Source: Oscillospiraceae bacterium NTUH-002-81
Lineage (GTDB): Bacteria; Bacillota; Clostridia; Lachnospirales; Lachnospiraceae
NCBI GenBank assembly: GCA_032620915.1
Contig: CP136052.1
Span: forward strand, 1,278,501-1,342,500
Length of the DNA stretch: 64,000 nucleotides
Reading direction: 5' to 3'
Below are positions 45,606 to 55,504 of this stretch, piece by piece (positions within the stretch are counted from its first letter, which is position 1; each line of letters begins with the position of its first letter). The translations under genes were made by a program, and so were the position numbers. The notes under the pieces are model-generated. The model was not told the origin of the DNA and made no database searches. It saw only the letters and a list, made by a program, of their open reading frames with translations.

Positions 45606-46280
45606 ATGGCATTTATGAAAGACATTTTAACCCGCAACATCCCCATTTGGGAAGAATGTGCAGCTACCCCATTTGTGCAGGAAGTGCAAACTGGAAAGCT
45701 ACCTCTTGAAAAGTTCAAGAGATATATGATTCAGGATAGTATCTATCTGAAAAACTATGCCCGTATATACGGCAAGGCAATTTTTCATGCTGATACATTA
45801 AGAGAAATTCAGCTTTACTATTCCATGCTGAATTTTGTAAATGATACGGAATCAGAAGTGCGTCTGGATTATCTAAAGCAGTTTTGCATGACGGATAATG
45901 ATATTGAACTGATCGCTCCTCTGCCTGAAAATCAAAATTACATTGATTTCATGTTTGAGATTGCGTCACATGGAAAGAATGAAGAAATTTTAATGGCGGT
46001 TCTTCCCTGTATGCTAAGTTACAGCTATATATTCCGCAAATTGGCGGCTGTTCCTACAAGCAGACAGTCAAGATATTGGGACTTTATCAAAGATTATGCG
46101 GATGAACAATATGCAGAAAGCTGCAAAGAATGGTCTGCTTTTGCAGAGCATAAATGTGCCGGGTTATCAGTAGCAAATAAAAAGTATCTGGCTGATATTT
46201 TTGAAAAAGCAAGTTTGTTAGAGCTTGCTTTTTGGAAGATGGCCTATCGGAACGAGAGAATGGAGGAAAATGCAAAATGA
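45606..46280 (+). CDS. tenA: TenA/thiaminase-2 family aminopyrimidine hydrolase
   Basis: 224 residues after AGGAGG. The catalytic Cys is in LPCMLSYSY (residue about 135), and the conserved Glu is in LLELAFWKMAY (about 206), as in Bacillus TenA. TenA hydrolyses damaged thiamine to the pyrimidine HMP, which ThiD then phosphorylates. It is the first gene behind the two TPP riboswitches and is translationally coupled to thiD (ATGA). Confidence 0.92.
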   Translation: MAFMKDILTRNIPIWEECAATPFVQEVQTGKLPLEKFKRYMIQDSIYLKNYARIYGKAIFHADTLREIQLYYSMLNFVNDTESEVRLDYLKQFCMTDNDIELIAPLPENQNYIDFMFEIASHGKNEEILMAVLPCMLSYSYIFRKLAAVPTSRQSRYWDFIKDYADEQYAESCKEWSAFAEHKCAGLSVANKKYLADIFEKASLLELAFWKMAYRNERMEENAK

Positions 46281-47080
46281 AAAAAGTATTGTCCATTGCC
46301 GGATCAGATTGCAGCGGAGGTGCAGGTATTCAGGCTGATTTGAAAACTTTTTCTGCTCACGGTGTATTTGGAATGAGTGTTATTGTTTCTGTTGTTGCAG
46401 AGAACACCAGCCGTGTTATCGACATCCAAGATATTACCCCGGATATGATTGAAAAACAGATTGACGCCGTATTTGAAGATATTGAAGTGGACGCAGTAAA
46501 AATCGGTATGCTTTCTACACCAGAATGTATGAAAGCGGTGGCAAAGAAACTATTACAATATAAGCCCCAAAATGTCGTAATCGACCCGGTTATGTATGCC
46601 AAAAATGGCTGCCCATTGATGAATCCTACGGCGGTTTCCACCTTGATAGACACAGTAATTCCACTGGCCGATGTACTTACTCCGAATATTCCAGAGGCAG
46701 AGAAAATAGCAGATATGCAGATTTCCACAGTTTCAGATATGGAGGCTGCCGCAAGAAAAATATATGCCATGGGTTGTAAGGCGATTGTTGTCAAGGGTGG
46801 ACATCATATAGGAAATGCTGTTGATGTCCTATTTAATGGAGAAAATTTCTACCATTTTGAAACATCCCGCATTGATACGAAAAATACTCATGGGACAGGC
46901 TGTACCTTTTCTTCTGCAATCGCTTCCCAGCTTGCAAAGGGAAAAAGTGTTCCGCTTGCAGTCGAATCTGCAAAGGCTTATGTCACAATGGCAATCGAAC
47001 ACTCTCTTGCGATTGGAAAAGGCTGTGGCCCGACGCACCATTTCTACGAATTGCATCAGCATGGTTTATCTAAAGAATAG
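46277..47080 (+). CDS. thiD: Hydroxymethylpyrimidine (phosphate) kinase
   Basis: 267 residues from ATG 46277. ThiD features: [20 protein letters not shown] at the N-terminus, [11 protein letters not shown] and the C-terminal anion hole [14 protein letters not shown]. It phosphorylates HMP twice to HMP-PP, the substrate of ThiE in the next gene. Intact. Confidence 0.95.
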   Translation: MKKVLSIAGSDCSGGAGIQADLKTFSAHGVFGMSVIVSVVAENTSRVIDIQDITPDMIEKQIDAVFEDIEVDAVKIGMLSTPECMKAVAKKLLQYKPQNVVIDPVMYAKNGCPLMNPTAVSTLIDTVIPLADVLTPNIPEAEKIADMQISTVSDMEAAARKIYAMGCKAIVVKGGHHIGNAVDVLFNGENFYHFETSRIDTKNTHGTGCTFSSAIASQLAKGKSVPLAVESAKAYVTMAIEHSLAIGKGCGPTHHFYELHQHGLSKE

Positions 47081-47091
47081 GCAGGTGCAAA

Positions 47092-47733
47092 ATGAACTTT
47101 GATTATACACTTTATCTTGTTACTGATCGTCAACTAATGAGCTGCGATAGCCTGACAGAAGCGGTAGAACAGGCAATTTTAGGAGGCTGCACAATGATAC
47201 AACTCCGAGAAAAAGAATTGTCCTCATTAGAATTTTACAATCAGGCTGTTGCCGTGAAACAGGTTACGGATAAATACCATATTCCCCTTATCATAAACGA
47301 CCGGATAGATATTGCAATGGCTGTGCAGGCTACGGGGGTACATATTGGACAGCATGATTTACCTGCGGCTGCCGTCCGCAAAGTAATTGGGGAAAATATG
47401 CTGTTGGGAGTATCTGCATCTTCCATTGCAGAAGCAATACAGGCACAACAGGATGGTGCAGATTATTTGGGAGTTGGCGCAATGTTCCCTACTGGAACTA
47501 AAACCGACGCTGATTCTGTATCAATGGAGGAATTACAGAAAATCCGCACAGCCGTTTCTTTGCCGATCGTTGTTATTGGCGGTATCAATAAAGGAAATAC
47601 AGGGCGTTTCAAGCCCATGGGAATTGACGGGCTGGCTGTTGTATCTGCCATCATAGCGCAGTCCGATATAAAAGCTGCTGCTGCGGAACTGAAAGATTTA
47701 TTTTGCGGAAAGGAAAAGAAACATGGATTTTAA
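47092..47733 (+). CDS. thiE: Thiamine phosphate synthase
   Basis: 213 residues. TIM-barrel motifs: [55 protein letters not shown] and [10 protein letters not shown]. It joins HMP-PP to thiazole phosphate. No thiazole gene (thiM or thiG) is in the cassette, so that half must come from the host. It overlaps the next gene by 11 bp. Confidence 0.94.
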   Translation: MNFDYTLYLVTDRQLMSCDSLTEAVEQAILGGCTMIQLREKELSSLEFYNQAVAVKQVTDKYHIPLIINDRIDIAMAVQATGVHIGQHDLPAAAVRKVIGENMLLGVSASSIAEAIQAQQDGADYLGVGAMFPTGTKTDADSVSMEELQKIRTAVSLPIVVIGGINKGNTGRFKPMGIDGLAVVSAIIAQSDIKAAAAELKDLFCGKEKKHGF

Positions 47734-48379
47734 TGCGGCAATCTTTGATTTAGATGGAACAATTCTGGATTCAATGGATGTATGGGAGCATATAGATATT
47801 CAGTTTTTGAAAAAGAGAAATCTTCCTGTCCCGGAAAATTATGTAACTGAAATATGTGCAAGGAGTTTTGAGGAAGCCGCACAATATACCATTGATCTTT
47901 TGGGATTGCAAGAAACGGTAGAGGGAATTATTGAGGAATGGAATAATATGGCGGTCGAGGAATACAGTAACCATGTCGGTCTGCTGCCCCATGCCCTTGA
48001 TTATCTTCTGCGCTTAAAAGAACATGGAATAAAACTTGCAGTTGCTACGGGGTTGCCGGAAAAGCTCTATATTCCATGCTTAAAGAACAATTCTATTTTA
48101 GAATTATTTGACGCTCTATGTTCAACAGATGAGGTTCAGCGGGGAAAAGAATATTCGGATGTCTTTGAATTGGCCGCAAGAAAATTAGGGGTTGCACCTG
48201 AACACTGTATTGTGTTTGATGATGTGCTTTCAGCAATTAAAAGCGCAAAGGCAGCCCGTATGTTAGCAGGCGGGATTTATGATAAGTATTCCGCAGATCA
48301 GCGTACAGAAATAGAAAGGATTGCGGATATTTACTTACTTGATTTTCGGCAAGCACCGATCCCACACAAAGAGGTATGA
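47723..48379 (+). CDS. HAD-superfamily phosphatase
   Basis: 218 residues. Motif I is [10 protein letters not shown], motif [11 protein letters not shown], motif [23 protein letters not shown]. This is a Cof/beta-PGM-like phosphatase. Its place in the thi operon suggests it dephosphorylates thiamine phosphate or a pyrimidine intermediate. Overlaps the next gene by four bases. Substrate unproven. Confidence 0.85.
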   Translation: MDFNAAIFDLDGTILDSMDVWEHIDIQFLKKRNLPVPENYVTEICARSFEEAAQYTIDLLGLQETVEGIIEEWNNMAVEEYSNHVGLLPHALDYLLRLKEHGIKLAVATGLPEKLYIPCLKNNSILELFDALCSTDEVQRGKEYSDVFELAARKLGVAPEHCIVFDDVLSAIKSAKAARMLAGGIYDKYSADQRTEIERIADIYLLDFRQAPIPHKEV

Positions 48380-48867
48380 AAATGGAAAAATGGGATTTAT
48401 ATAATGCAAAACGGGAAAAGTCTGGAATAACAGTGTGCCGTGGAGAAATCATACCCAAAGGGCTGTATCATTTATCTGTGAGTGTATGGATCGTCAACCA
48501 GCAGGGGCAGTATCTTTTATCACAGCGGCATCCGAAAAAGCAATACCCTCTTTATTGGGAATGTACGGGTGGTTCTGTACTTTCCGGGGAAACCAGTTTA
48601 CAAGGAGCAATCCGAGAGGTAAAAGAAGAATTAGGAATACTGCTTACTCCCGGAAGTGAAAAATTGATTTATCAGAGCAGACGGGAAAATGTGCAGGATT
48701 TTTACGATGTTTGGCTATTTCATAAGGATATAAAGATTGAAGAAATGCGTTTACAGGAAACAGAAGTTGTGGATGTTCAATGGGTAAATCCAGATAAGTT
48801 ATTTGAGATGTTTCGCCTGAAACATCTGCACCCTCTAATTACCTATGTAGATCAGCTAATAGGCTGA
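48376..48867 (+). CDS. NUDIX hydrolase
   Basis: 163 residues. NUDIX box: GETSLQGAIREVKEELG. N-terminal GLYHLSVSVWIVN and LYWECTGGSV fit IDI-like or general NUDIX folds. In a thi operon it may remove toxic pyrophosphates such as oxothiamine or HMP analogues, as some NUDIX enzymes do; this is contextual inference. Confidence 0.85.
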   Translation: MKMEKWDLYNAKREKSGITVCRGEIIPKGLYHLSVSVWIVNQQGQYLLSQRHPKKQYPLYWECTGGSVLSGETSLQGAIREVKEELGILLTPGSEKLIYQSRRENVQDFYDVWLFHKDIKIEEMRLQETEVVDVQWVNPDKLFEMFRLKHLHPLITYVDQLIG

Positions 48868-48869
48868 AA

Positions 48870-48920
48870 AAGCGCCGGGCGCATAGGTATCAAAGCCTCT
48901 GCATCTGGCGCTTCTTTTTT
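48870..48920 (+). terminator. Terminator of the thiamine operon
   Basis: AAGCGCC (48870-48876) pairs with GGCGCTT (48907-48913), followed by C and six T. From here to 49079 I see no gene, only a short stretch (49001-49026) resembling the sequence just after the ICE relaxase (45249-45274). Confidence 0.82.
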
Positions 48921-49079
48921 GTCCTTTTTCCCACATTTAGAACCCCGTTTTGCAGGGAACAGGATAACTTTATCCACCTGCCTGCCGGCCATGCGGAAAA
49001 ACCCTTGATTTCCGTGGACTTTTAACGCCCTAAATGCGTAGACAGGAGGTATCTTTTCCGCTGGCGCTCAGCCTTTTAA

Positions 49080-49349
49080 TTCCGTGTTGCACATGAGGCG
49101 GAAATCTTACTGCACCAGACAGCGAAGAATCATTTTGACGAACTGGGAATCAAAAAGCTCCCCTCTGTCAAATCTCTCCGAGAGGAATACACCGATCTTC
49201 TGGAACAAAAACGGAAAGCCTATTCTGCCTATAAGCAGGCCAAAAATGATATGAAAGAACTTCATAATGTTCGGGCCAATGTGGAATATCTATTAGAGAT
49301 TTCTTCCCCACCACAACCGCAGCGCAGCACAGAAAAATCCCGTCAATAA
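49080..49349 (+). pseudogene. Second copy of the relaxase 3' end
   Basis: 89 codons (FRVAHEAEILLHQTAKNHF to STEKSRQ-stop), nearly identical to the end of the ICE relaxase (about 44955-45224). It has no start or ribosome site and follows unrelated sequence. It marks the junction where the thiamine cassette entered between the relaxase and the older cargo. Confidence 0.9.
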
Positions 49350-49484
49350 GATTTGTCTGCTTTTGGTTTTCAGCGTTCCAACGGAACGCGCAGCCATTGC
49401 CACCGGCAATGATCTCAGGGGTTTGGGGATATGTCACCAACAAGCATTAGCAGGAATTCCGGAAACGGGATTTCTGCTAAATAC

Positions 49485-49504
49485 GCAATCTTACGTAAGA
49501 TTGC
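49485..49504. repeat. Perfect 20-bp palindrome
   Basis: GCAATCTTACGTAAGATTGC lies in the gene-free stretch 49350-49714. It could be a regulator site or a residual recombination site; nothing else in this stretch is recognisable apart from the promoter at 49656. Confidence 0.5.
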
Positions 49505-49655
49505 ATTGCTTGCCAGTAGTTTTAAGAGTCTTTGGCAGAGGATCTGTTTACAGTTGCCGCATTGATAAACCTTTGATAACTGCCTATAATAGAATTGTTA
49601 TTTTGAGTTGCTACAACAGAAAAATGCAAAAAATTAAAATTTTCCGTCCGCTGTA

Positions 49656-49684
49656 ACATTTCGCGGACATTTGAGGTTTACAAT
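49656..49684 (+). promoter_or_regulatory. ACATTT-box promoter of permease 1
   Basis: ACATTT at 49656 and 49667 (11-bp phase), then 6 bp and TACAAT (49679-49684). The same layout recurs at 54498 and 58017. The upstream box occupies the -35 position, as for activator-dependent promoters. Confidence 0.65.
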
Positions 49685-49714
49685 GGCCTTATCAAATATG
49701 GAGGTGATACAACT

Positions 49715-52123
49715 ATGACATGGCCTTTTGAGAATGACACCAGCGCCATTGTAAAAAAATTAGCAGACCGGAGCATGAAAGCGGATAAAAGACGCAATGC
49801 GTTTATTATCATAACGATTGCTTTTGCAGTTAGTTTGATGATGGTATTAGCACTATATAATCTCGGAACAGACCGTGAAAATAGGCTTTATCTGCAAGGA
49901 CGCTACCAGAGCAGCTTTATTAACAGTACCAGTGCCGTCTTTGAAAAACTGGAACATAACAACCAGATTGAAGCAGTCGGCAAAGAGGCTGCAATGGGAA
50001 CGAGCCGTATCAATGACTACACTTTGGATGTGTATTACAGAGATCAAAATGCACTTGAACTAAAAGGCGTTACTGACTTGCTGGGAAAAATGCCGGAGGC
50101 AGAAAATGAAATCATTGTGGAACAGTCCTATTTGGAGCATTTAGGGCTGCCGGTTCAACTGGATCAGACCGTTACACTGGATATGCCTTTTGGAGAAAAT
50201 CAGACATATCATGTTTGCGGCATTATTCAAAGCAGAAATGCGTCCCGTATTTATCAAGTCATTGTATCGAATGGCTTATATAGCCGGTATGGAAAAGCAA
50301 ACTGTTACGATCTTTTGGTTCGCGTGAAAAATACCGAAAATATGGACAGCGAAACTTTGAAACTGCTGATAAACGAAATTGCGGAACAAAGCGGTGTACC
50401 TGAACAGTATGTTATGTATAGCTCTACCTACTTTGGATTGGCAGAAGAAAAATCCACGCAGGAGCTATTGGTGATTATCGGAGCAAGCAGTCTAATTGTA
50501 CTGGCCTGTTCTTTGGTTATTTACAGCCTGTTCTACATTTCTGTTATCGGGAAAACACATGAGTATGGCAGACTGCGTGTGCTGGGGGCTACATCTGTTC
50601 AGATCAAGCGTATCGTGCGAAAAGAAAGTTTTTTGTTATCCTGTGCTGCAATTCCTATCGGCGTTGTATTGGGAAGTGTTTTGGGCTATTGTTTCGTGCC
50701 GGACGGCTGGCATTGGATGACTACACTGGAATGTGCCGTTGTGATTGCCCTTGTTACAGAAATTGCTTTGAAAATTGCTGTCCATACCCCTGTAAAGAAA
50801 GCCTCTATGGTATCGCCTATTGAGGCGCTGCGAATCAATACGACTGATACACCGGCGACAGAAAAAACGCGGATCGAACATCGAAAAATTACGCCATCTT
50901 CGCTTGCCCGAATGAGCTTTGCCCGGAACAAGAAAAAAGCTATACTAACCGTATTGTCTTTGGGATTTGCCGGAGTTTTACTGATGTGTGCCGCCACCTA
51001 CCTTAATTCAACTGATGTAGAAAGCATGGCAAAACAGCAATTTGCAAATGGCGACATTGTACTTTCCCTTGATCCCGCCAACACAAATGCGGAAGATCGC
51101 CCCGCCGGGATCAATGCACTTCAAACGAAAAATCCATTGGATGAAGTTTTGGAAGAAACGATTTCAGATATGGATGGCGTAAAGAATATTGAATTTATAC
51201 AGGGCTGTGTTTCAAATATGGAATTTCCCACTCCTTTCAAGGATGGTAACAGCCATTTCTTTACCCAAATTGGAATCCCCGAAAATCAGTACGAGGCCTT
51301 TTCACAAGGACTAATTGAGGGAACCGCAGACCGCCAGAAACTTATCAACGGAAAAGGAGTTATCGTAGATAATTCCGCCAAGCTGTTAAGCGACTATTAT
51401 AATTACACTCCTCAAATTGGCGATATAGTCAAAGTGGAAACAGCGGATGGACAATGGGAAGAATTTACTGTAATGGGGATTGGGAAAGCTCCTAATCTCG
51501 GTGGGGATTCAGCTTCTTTCTATTTTCCGCAGGAACTCTTACCTATGATGAAAGAAAATGTTTCCAACTTCAACATAACCTGCATTGTAGATGTGGAAAG
51601 AGATCAGCTTACAGAAGTTGAGAATAAGATTTTCCAGTTGGCGGAAAATCGTGGAGGTATAGAAGTTTTCAGTATCAGCGATATTATTACTTATCTGCAA
51701 GAGGAAATGGATAACATAAAAATGCCGTTATACGGATTGGTATTTTTCATTGCTGTTTTTGGGCTAATCAGCCTTATCAACACGCTAATGACAAACATTA
51801 TATCAAGACAGCAGGAATTTGGTATTTTACAGTCTGTGGGATTGAGCAGTAAGCAATTCTCCAAAATGCTGCAAACAGAATGTTTCTATTATGTTTCTGG
51901 TACGGCTATTTTAACTTTAACGATTGGAACTTTAACAGGATTTGTACTTTGCAAAGTTTTCAATCAGGTTGGGACATTCGGGACATTGACTTATCATTTT
52001 CCAGTTTTAGAAATAAGCATATATTTTGTAGCGCTTTTCTTCATACTGGCCGCTTACTCCGTTTTCTCTGTACGATATAGCAAAAGACATCCTGTGATCG
52101 AGCGCATTAAAACAATGGAGTAA
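49715..52123 (+). CDS. FtsX-type ABC transporter permease 1
   Basis: 802 residues after GGAGGTGATACAACT. It begins MTWPFENDTS, as does permease 2 (55505). One helix lies near residues 28-47, a periplasmic-type domain follows, then FtsX helices around 250-355, and the pattern repeats in the second half (FtsX helices around 665-790). No ATPase adjoins it; the one at 54825 probably serves both permeases. Likely role: efflux or sensing of an antimicrobial peptide, by analogy with Bce-type systems; substrate unknown. Confidence 0.85.
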   Translation: MTWPFENDTSAIVKKLADRSMKADKRRNAFIIITIAFAVSLMMVLALYNLGTDRENRLYLQGRYQSSFINSTSAVFEKLEHNNQIEAVGKEAAMGTSRINDYTLDVYYRDQNALELKGVTDLLGKMPEAENEIIVEQSYLEHLGLPVQLDQTVTLDMPFGENQTYHVCGIIQSRNASRIYQVIVSNGLYSRYGKANCYDLLVRVKNTENMDSETLKLLINEIAEQSGVPEQYVMYSSTYFGLAEEKSTQELLVIIGASSLIVLACSLVIYSLFYISVIGKTHEYGRLRVLGATSVQIKRIVRKESFLLSCAAIPIGVVLGSVLGYCFVPDGWHWMTTLECAVVIALVTEIALKIAVHTPVKKASMVSPIEALRINTTDTPATEKTRIEHRKITPSSLARMSFARNKKKAILTVLSLGFAGVLLMCAATYLNSTDVESMAKQQFANGDIVLSLDPANTNAEDRPAGINALQTKNPLDEVLEETISDMDGVKNIEFIQGCVSNMEFPTPFKDGNSHFFTQIGIPENQYEAFSQGLIEGTADRQKLINGKGVIVDNSAKLLSDYYNYTPQIGDIVKVETADGQWEEFTVMGIGKAPNLGGDSASFYFPQELLPMMKENVSNFNITCIVDVERDQLTEVENKIFQLAENRGGIEVFSISDIITYLQEEMDNIKMPLYGLVFFIAVFGLISLINTLMTNIISRQQEFGILQSVGLSSKQFSKMLQTECFYYVSGTAILTLTIGTLTGFVLCKVFNQVGTFGTLTYHFPVLEISIYFVALFFILAAYSVFSVRYSKRHPVIERIKTME

Positions 52124-52163
52124 ATTTTCCTTTATCAGAAAATTGTGTTTTCTGCAACAAAGG

Positions 52164-52181
52164 ACATTTGCCTGTTATACT
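52164..52181 (+). promoter_or_regulatory. Single-box promoter of the response regulator
   Basis: ACATTT (52164-52169), a 6-bp gap and TATACT (52176-52181). The gap equals that of the double-box promoters. It suggests autoregulation. Confidence 0.5.
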
Positions 52182-52209
52182 ATCTACAAAAAGCAAAGGA
52201 AGTGAGGAT

Positions 52210-52902
52210 ATGAAGCAGATTTTAATTGTCGAGGACGACAGTTTTTTGAATAAGATGGTGGCCTATAACCTGACCGCAGACGGCTACGGCGTGACTTCTG
52301 CCCTAAACGCCAGAACCGCAGCCGAAGCCATACGCCAGCGGGAATTTGACTTAGTGCTGCTGGACATCAACCTGCCGGACGGCAACGGTTTTGAGCTGTG
52401 CAAACTGATAAAGCCCCAGCACCCGGACACCATTGTGATTTTCCTGACCGCTAACGATCAGGAGAGCGACCAGATACGGGGCTATGAGGTGGGCGCGGTG
52501 GACTACATCACAAAGCCCTTTGTGATCGGGGCCTTGCAGCGAAAAATCAAAGCCATGTTCGCCATGCTGGAACACCACAAACCGGCCAAGGACATTTACG
52601 ACGACGGGCGGCTGTTTCTGGACTTCTCGGAGCAGACGGCTTCCTTAAACGGCAAGCCCCTGACCCTATCCCCGATGGAGTACAAAATGCTGAACCTGTT
52701 CCGTAAAAATCCCCGGCAAGTGCTGACCCGTGGGCAGCTTTTGGAAAAGCTGTGGGATATAGACGAGAAGTTTGTGGACGAACACACCCTGACAACCTCC
52801 ATCAGCCGGATTCGGAGTAAGATCGAATCCGACGGCGGCGCGCCCTACATCAAAACTGTTTACGGCATGGGCTATCAATGGACGGGAGGCGAGGCAAAAT
52901 GA
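52210..52902 (+). CDS. OmpR-family response regulator
   Basis: 230 residues from ATG 52210 after GTGAGGAT. Receiver domain: IVEDDSF, phosphoacceptor Asp in LLDINLPDGNG, TKPF lysine. DNA-binding winged helix: LSPMEYKMLNLFRKNPRQV and RIRSKIESDGG. It is coupled by ATGA to the histidine kinase. The likely regulator of the ACATTT-box promoters; inference from the shared promoter layout. Confidence 0.93.
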   Translation: MKQILIVEDDSFLNKMVAYNLTADGYGVTSALNARTAAEAIRQREFDLVLLDINLPDGNGFELCKLIKPQHPDTIVIFLTANDQESDQIRGYEVGAVDYITKPFVIGALQRKIKAMFAMLEHHKPAKDIYDDGRLFLDFSEQTASLNGKPLTLSPMEYKMLNLFRKNPRQVLTRGQLLEKLWDIDEKFVDEHTLTTSISRIRSKIESDGGAPYIKTVYGMGYQWTGGEAK

Positions 52903-53931
52903 AGTTGCAAAACCTCTCGGTAAAGCGGCTGTTTGGCCGGGTAGCAATGGGGCTTGTCCTTTCCATGTCCGGGATCACCATAGCCCTGTTTCTTGTGACA
53001 AAACAGACGGCGGTGCTGCTGACGGGCGGGGCGCTGCTGCTGTGCGCCCCTTGTGGGGATTTTTGTACTGACGCAGGCGTTTGGAAAGCGGCTGTCGCAG
53101 TTTACCGCTGACCTATGCCAGACTTTAGACCACATGATCGCCGGAAATGAAGCGCCCCAGCGGCCAGAGGACAGCGAAACCCAGCTTGCCAGAATTGGAC
53201 ACCGGCTGGCAAGGCTCTATCAGATCATGCAGGAGAACCGCCGCCGGGTGGACGAGGAACGGCAGGAGTTACAGACCCTTGTATCGGATATTTCCCATCA
53301 AGTGAAAACGCCGGTAAGCAATCTGAAAATGGCGACGGACACGCTGCTGGAAAAGCCTATGACCAAGGCGGAGCGCACCGACTTTATCCGGGGAATCCGC
53401 AGCCAGACGGATAAGCTGGACTTTCTCTTTCAGGCCCTTGTGAAAACTTCCCGGCTGGAAACGGGCGTGATCCAGTTGGATAAGAAACCGGGCCGCCTCT
53501 TTGATACCGTGGCACAGGCCATGAGTGGAATTGTGTATGCAGCAGAGAAAAAGGAAATCGTCGTGTCCGTGGACTGCCCGGAGGATTTGACCGTTTTCCA
53601 TGACAGCAAGTGGACATCCGAAGCCCTTTTTAACCTGCTGGACAATGCGGTGAAGTACACCCCGGCAGGCGGGAAAATCGCTGTGTCGGTGGTGCTGTGG
53701 GAAATGTATGTGGAAATCAAAGTAGCCGACACCGGCAAGGGCATTTCCGAAAGCAATCAGGCCGCCATCTTCCGGCGCTTCTATCGTGAGGAAGAAGTAC
53801 ACGAACAGCAGGGCGTGGGCATTGGCCTGTATCTGGCCCGCGAGATCGTAACACGGCAGGGCGGCTATATCAAAGTGGTTTCGGAGCCGGGCAAGGGTTC
53901 GGAATTTTCCATTATGTTGCCGACTAAATAA
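52899..53931 (+). pseudogene. Sensor histidine kinase, frame broken once
   Basis: Start ATG 52899, overlapping the regulator stop. Two membrane helices near residues 12-55 are joined by almost no sensor loop, like intramembrane-sensing (BceS-type) kinases. H-box SDISHQVKTPVSNL, N-box LFNLLDNAVKYTPA, G-boxes VADTGKGI and GVGIGLYLARE. An extra C in the run 53047-53050 breaks the frame between CAL and VGIFVL; removing it gives 343 residues. As written, the second half has no proper start. Confidence 0.85.
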
Positions 53932-53958
53932 AGCACACTTATAACAGGAGAAAACACC

Positions 53959-54376
53959 ATGAAAAAAATCAATTTTTGCAAAGCAACAACAATCATCTTA
54001 ATAATCAATGTTATTTTATCTATTGTTTTATTTTTCGTTGTTCCTGATAAAATAGCAATTCAATGGGTAGGTACATCCCCCAGCAATGCAGTAGATTCTT
54101 ACTATGTATTTTTTGGTGCCGGTATTGTCAGTGCTTTTTGCTTTTACGGGAAAACCTATTTTTACAATGTTCCTGTTTAGATTGTGGAATAGAACTAACG
54201 AGCATTTAGTGACATACTTAAATTTGTGTCTGCAAGTTGTATTTCTTACTTGTGAAATCTATATCGGATTATATAACCTATGTAATTTTAATGTTGCCAT
54301 TAGTATAATTCTCATTGTGGAACTTATGATAGATGTGGTGATTGGATTGAAATTATTTCACAATCAATCTATCTAA
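53959..54376 (+). pseudogene. Small four-helix membrane protein, frame broken once
   Basis: Start ATG after AGGAGAAAACACC. The first helix and PDKIAIQW recall DUF1648/SdpI-like proteins. An extra T in the T5 run at 54135-54139 breaks the frame; removal joins SAFAF-TGKPIFTMFL and yields 138 residues with four helices. Possible immunity function, unproven. Confidence 0.65.
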
Positions 54377-54392
54377 AAGATTGTGTAGTATG

Positions 54393-54436
54393 ATTCGGCG
54401 GACGACCATTTCCGGCTGTCCGCCGTGAATTTTTTT
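54393..54436 (+). terminator. Terminator before promoter P2
   Basis: GGCGGAC (54397-54403) pairs with GTCCGCC (54418-54424), then a run of seven T. Confidence 0.8.
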
Positions 54437-54497
54437 GAAATGTCCGAGCGTTGTAACATTTCACCCCGATTTTCAATGAAATTTTTTGGCCGCTGTA

Positions 54498-54526
54498 ACA
54501 TTTCGCGGACATTTGGGTTTTACAAT
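54498..54526 (+). promoter_or_regulatory. ACATTT-box promoter of the ATPase-permease operon
   Basis: ACATTT at 54498 and 54509, 6-bp gap, TACAAT (54521-54526). The 29-bp block is nearly identical to the one at 49656. An inverted half-site (AAATGTCC) is also present at about 54438. Confidence 0.65.
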
Positions 54527-54558
54527 ACCCTTATCAACAAAAGTGAGGAGGCGACGCA

Positions 54559-54819
54559 ATGGAACTGACCCCGACATTGATTTTGAATCTGGCGCTGCTG
54601 ATCGTCCCGCCCGTTGCCATTGTGCTGGTGTTCCGGCAATGGCTGGCCCGGCACATCCGCTGGACGGTTGCCTTGACTGCTCTCTGTGATGTTCTGCTAT
54701 TTTGGGATGAACTGTTCTACTATGAGAGCTTCGGCCTGTTCGCTGTGCTGATTCTGGTGCAGTTGGCGGCCACCGGCGCAGCAGCGTTCCGCATTTACAA
54801 CAAACAAAAAAAGGATTGA
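54559..54819 (+). CDS. Small two-to-three-helix membrane protein
   Basis: 86 residues after GTGAGGAGGC. Helices: TLILNLALLIVPPVAIVLVF and a second around FAVLILVQLAATGAA. Its promoter is shared with the ABC operon. It may be an auxiliary or immunity peptide; no family assigned. Confidence 0.65.
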   Translation: MELTPTLILNLALLIVPPVAIVLVFRQWLARHIRWTVALTALCDVLLFWDELFYYESFGLFAVLILVQLAATGAAAFRIYNKQKKD

Positions 54820-54824
54820 ATTTT

Positions 54825-55490
54825 ATGAGCATTTTACAGACTATCGACCTGAAAAAGTATTACGGCACAGAGCCGAACATCACCCGCGCCCTTGACGGTG
54901 TGAACTTCTCCGTGGAGGACGGCGAATTTGTGGCCGTTGTGGGAACCTCCGGCAGCGGCAAGTCTACCCTGCTTCACATGATGGGCGGGCTGGACACCCC
55001 TACTTCTGGCAATGTGATTGTCCGGGACAAAGAACTGTCGAAGATGAACGACGAACAGCTTACCATCTTTCGCCGCCGCAACATCGGCTTTATCTTCCAG
55101 AACTATAACCTTGTTCCGATCCTGAATGTGTATGAGAACATCGTCCTGCCGGTGGAGCTGGACGGGGACACGGTGGATCAGAAGTTTTTGGACGAGATCG
55201 TTCACCTGCTGGGACTGGAAGATAAACTGAAAAATATGCCGAACAATCTTTCTGGCGGACAGCAGCAGCGTGTGGCTATCGCCCGGGCCTTGATCACCAA
55301 ACCGGCTATTGTGCTGGCCGACGAGCCCACCGGCAACCTTGACAGCAAGACCAGCGCCGAGGTGCTGGGGCTGATCAAGCGTACCAGTGCGGAGTTCCGA
55401 CAAACCGTTGTGATGATCACCCACAACAACGACATTGCCCGCCTTGCAGATCGGATTGTCCGCATTGAGGACGGAAAGATTGTGGAGTAA
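54825..55490 (+). CDS. ABC transporter ATPase (MacB/LolD type)
   Basis: 221 residues from ATG 54825. Walker A GTSGSGKST, Q-loop FIFQNYNL, signature [13 protein letters not shown], Walker [13 protein letters not shown]. This subgroup pairs with FtsX-type permeases. It is followed after 14 bp by permease 2. It probably energises permease 1 as well. Confidence 0.95.
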   Translation: MSILQTIDLKKYYGTEPNITRALDGVNFSVEDGEFVAVVGTSGSGKSTLLHMMGGLDTPTSGNVIVRDKELSKMNDEQLTIFRRRNIGFIFQNYNLVPILNVYENIVLPVELDGDTVDQKFLDEIVHLLGLEDKLKNMPNNLSGGQQQRVAIARALITKPAIVLADEPTGNLDSKTSAEVLGLIKRTSAEFRQTVVMITHNNDIARLADRIVRIEDGKIVE

Positions 55491-55504
55491 GGAGGTGGCA
55501 GGCT

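Noticed and set aside
45249..49026. CCTTGA-type direct repeats as attachment sites of the thiamine cassette (45249 and 49001)
   Set aside because: They resemble each other only with gaps, and the duplicated relaxase end explains the junction better.
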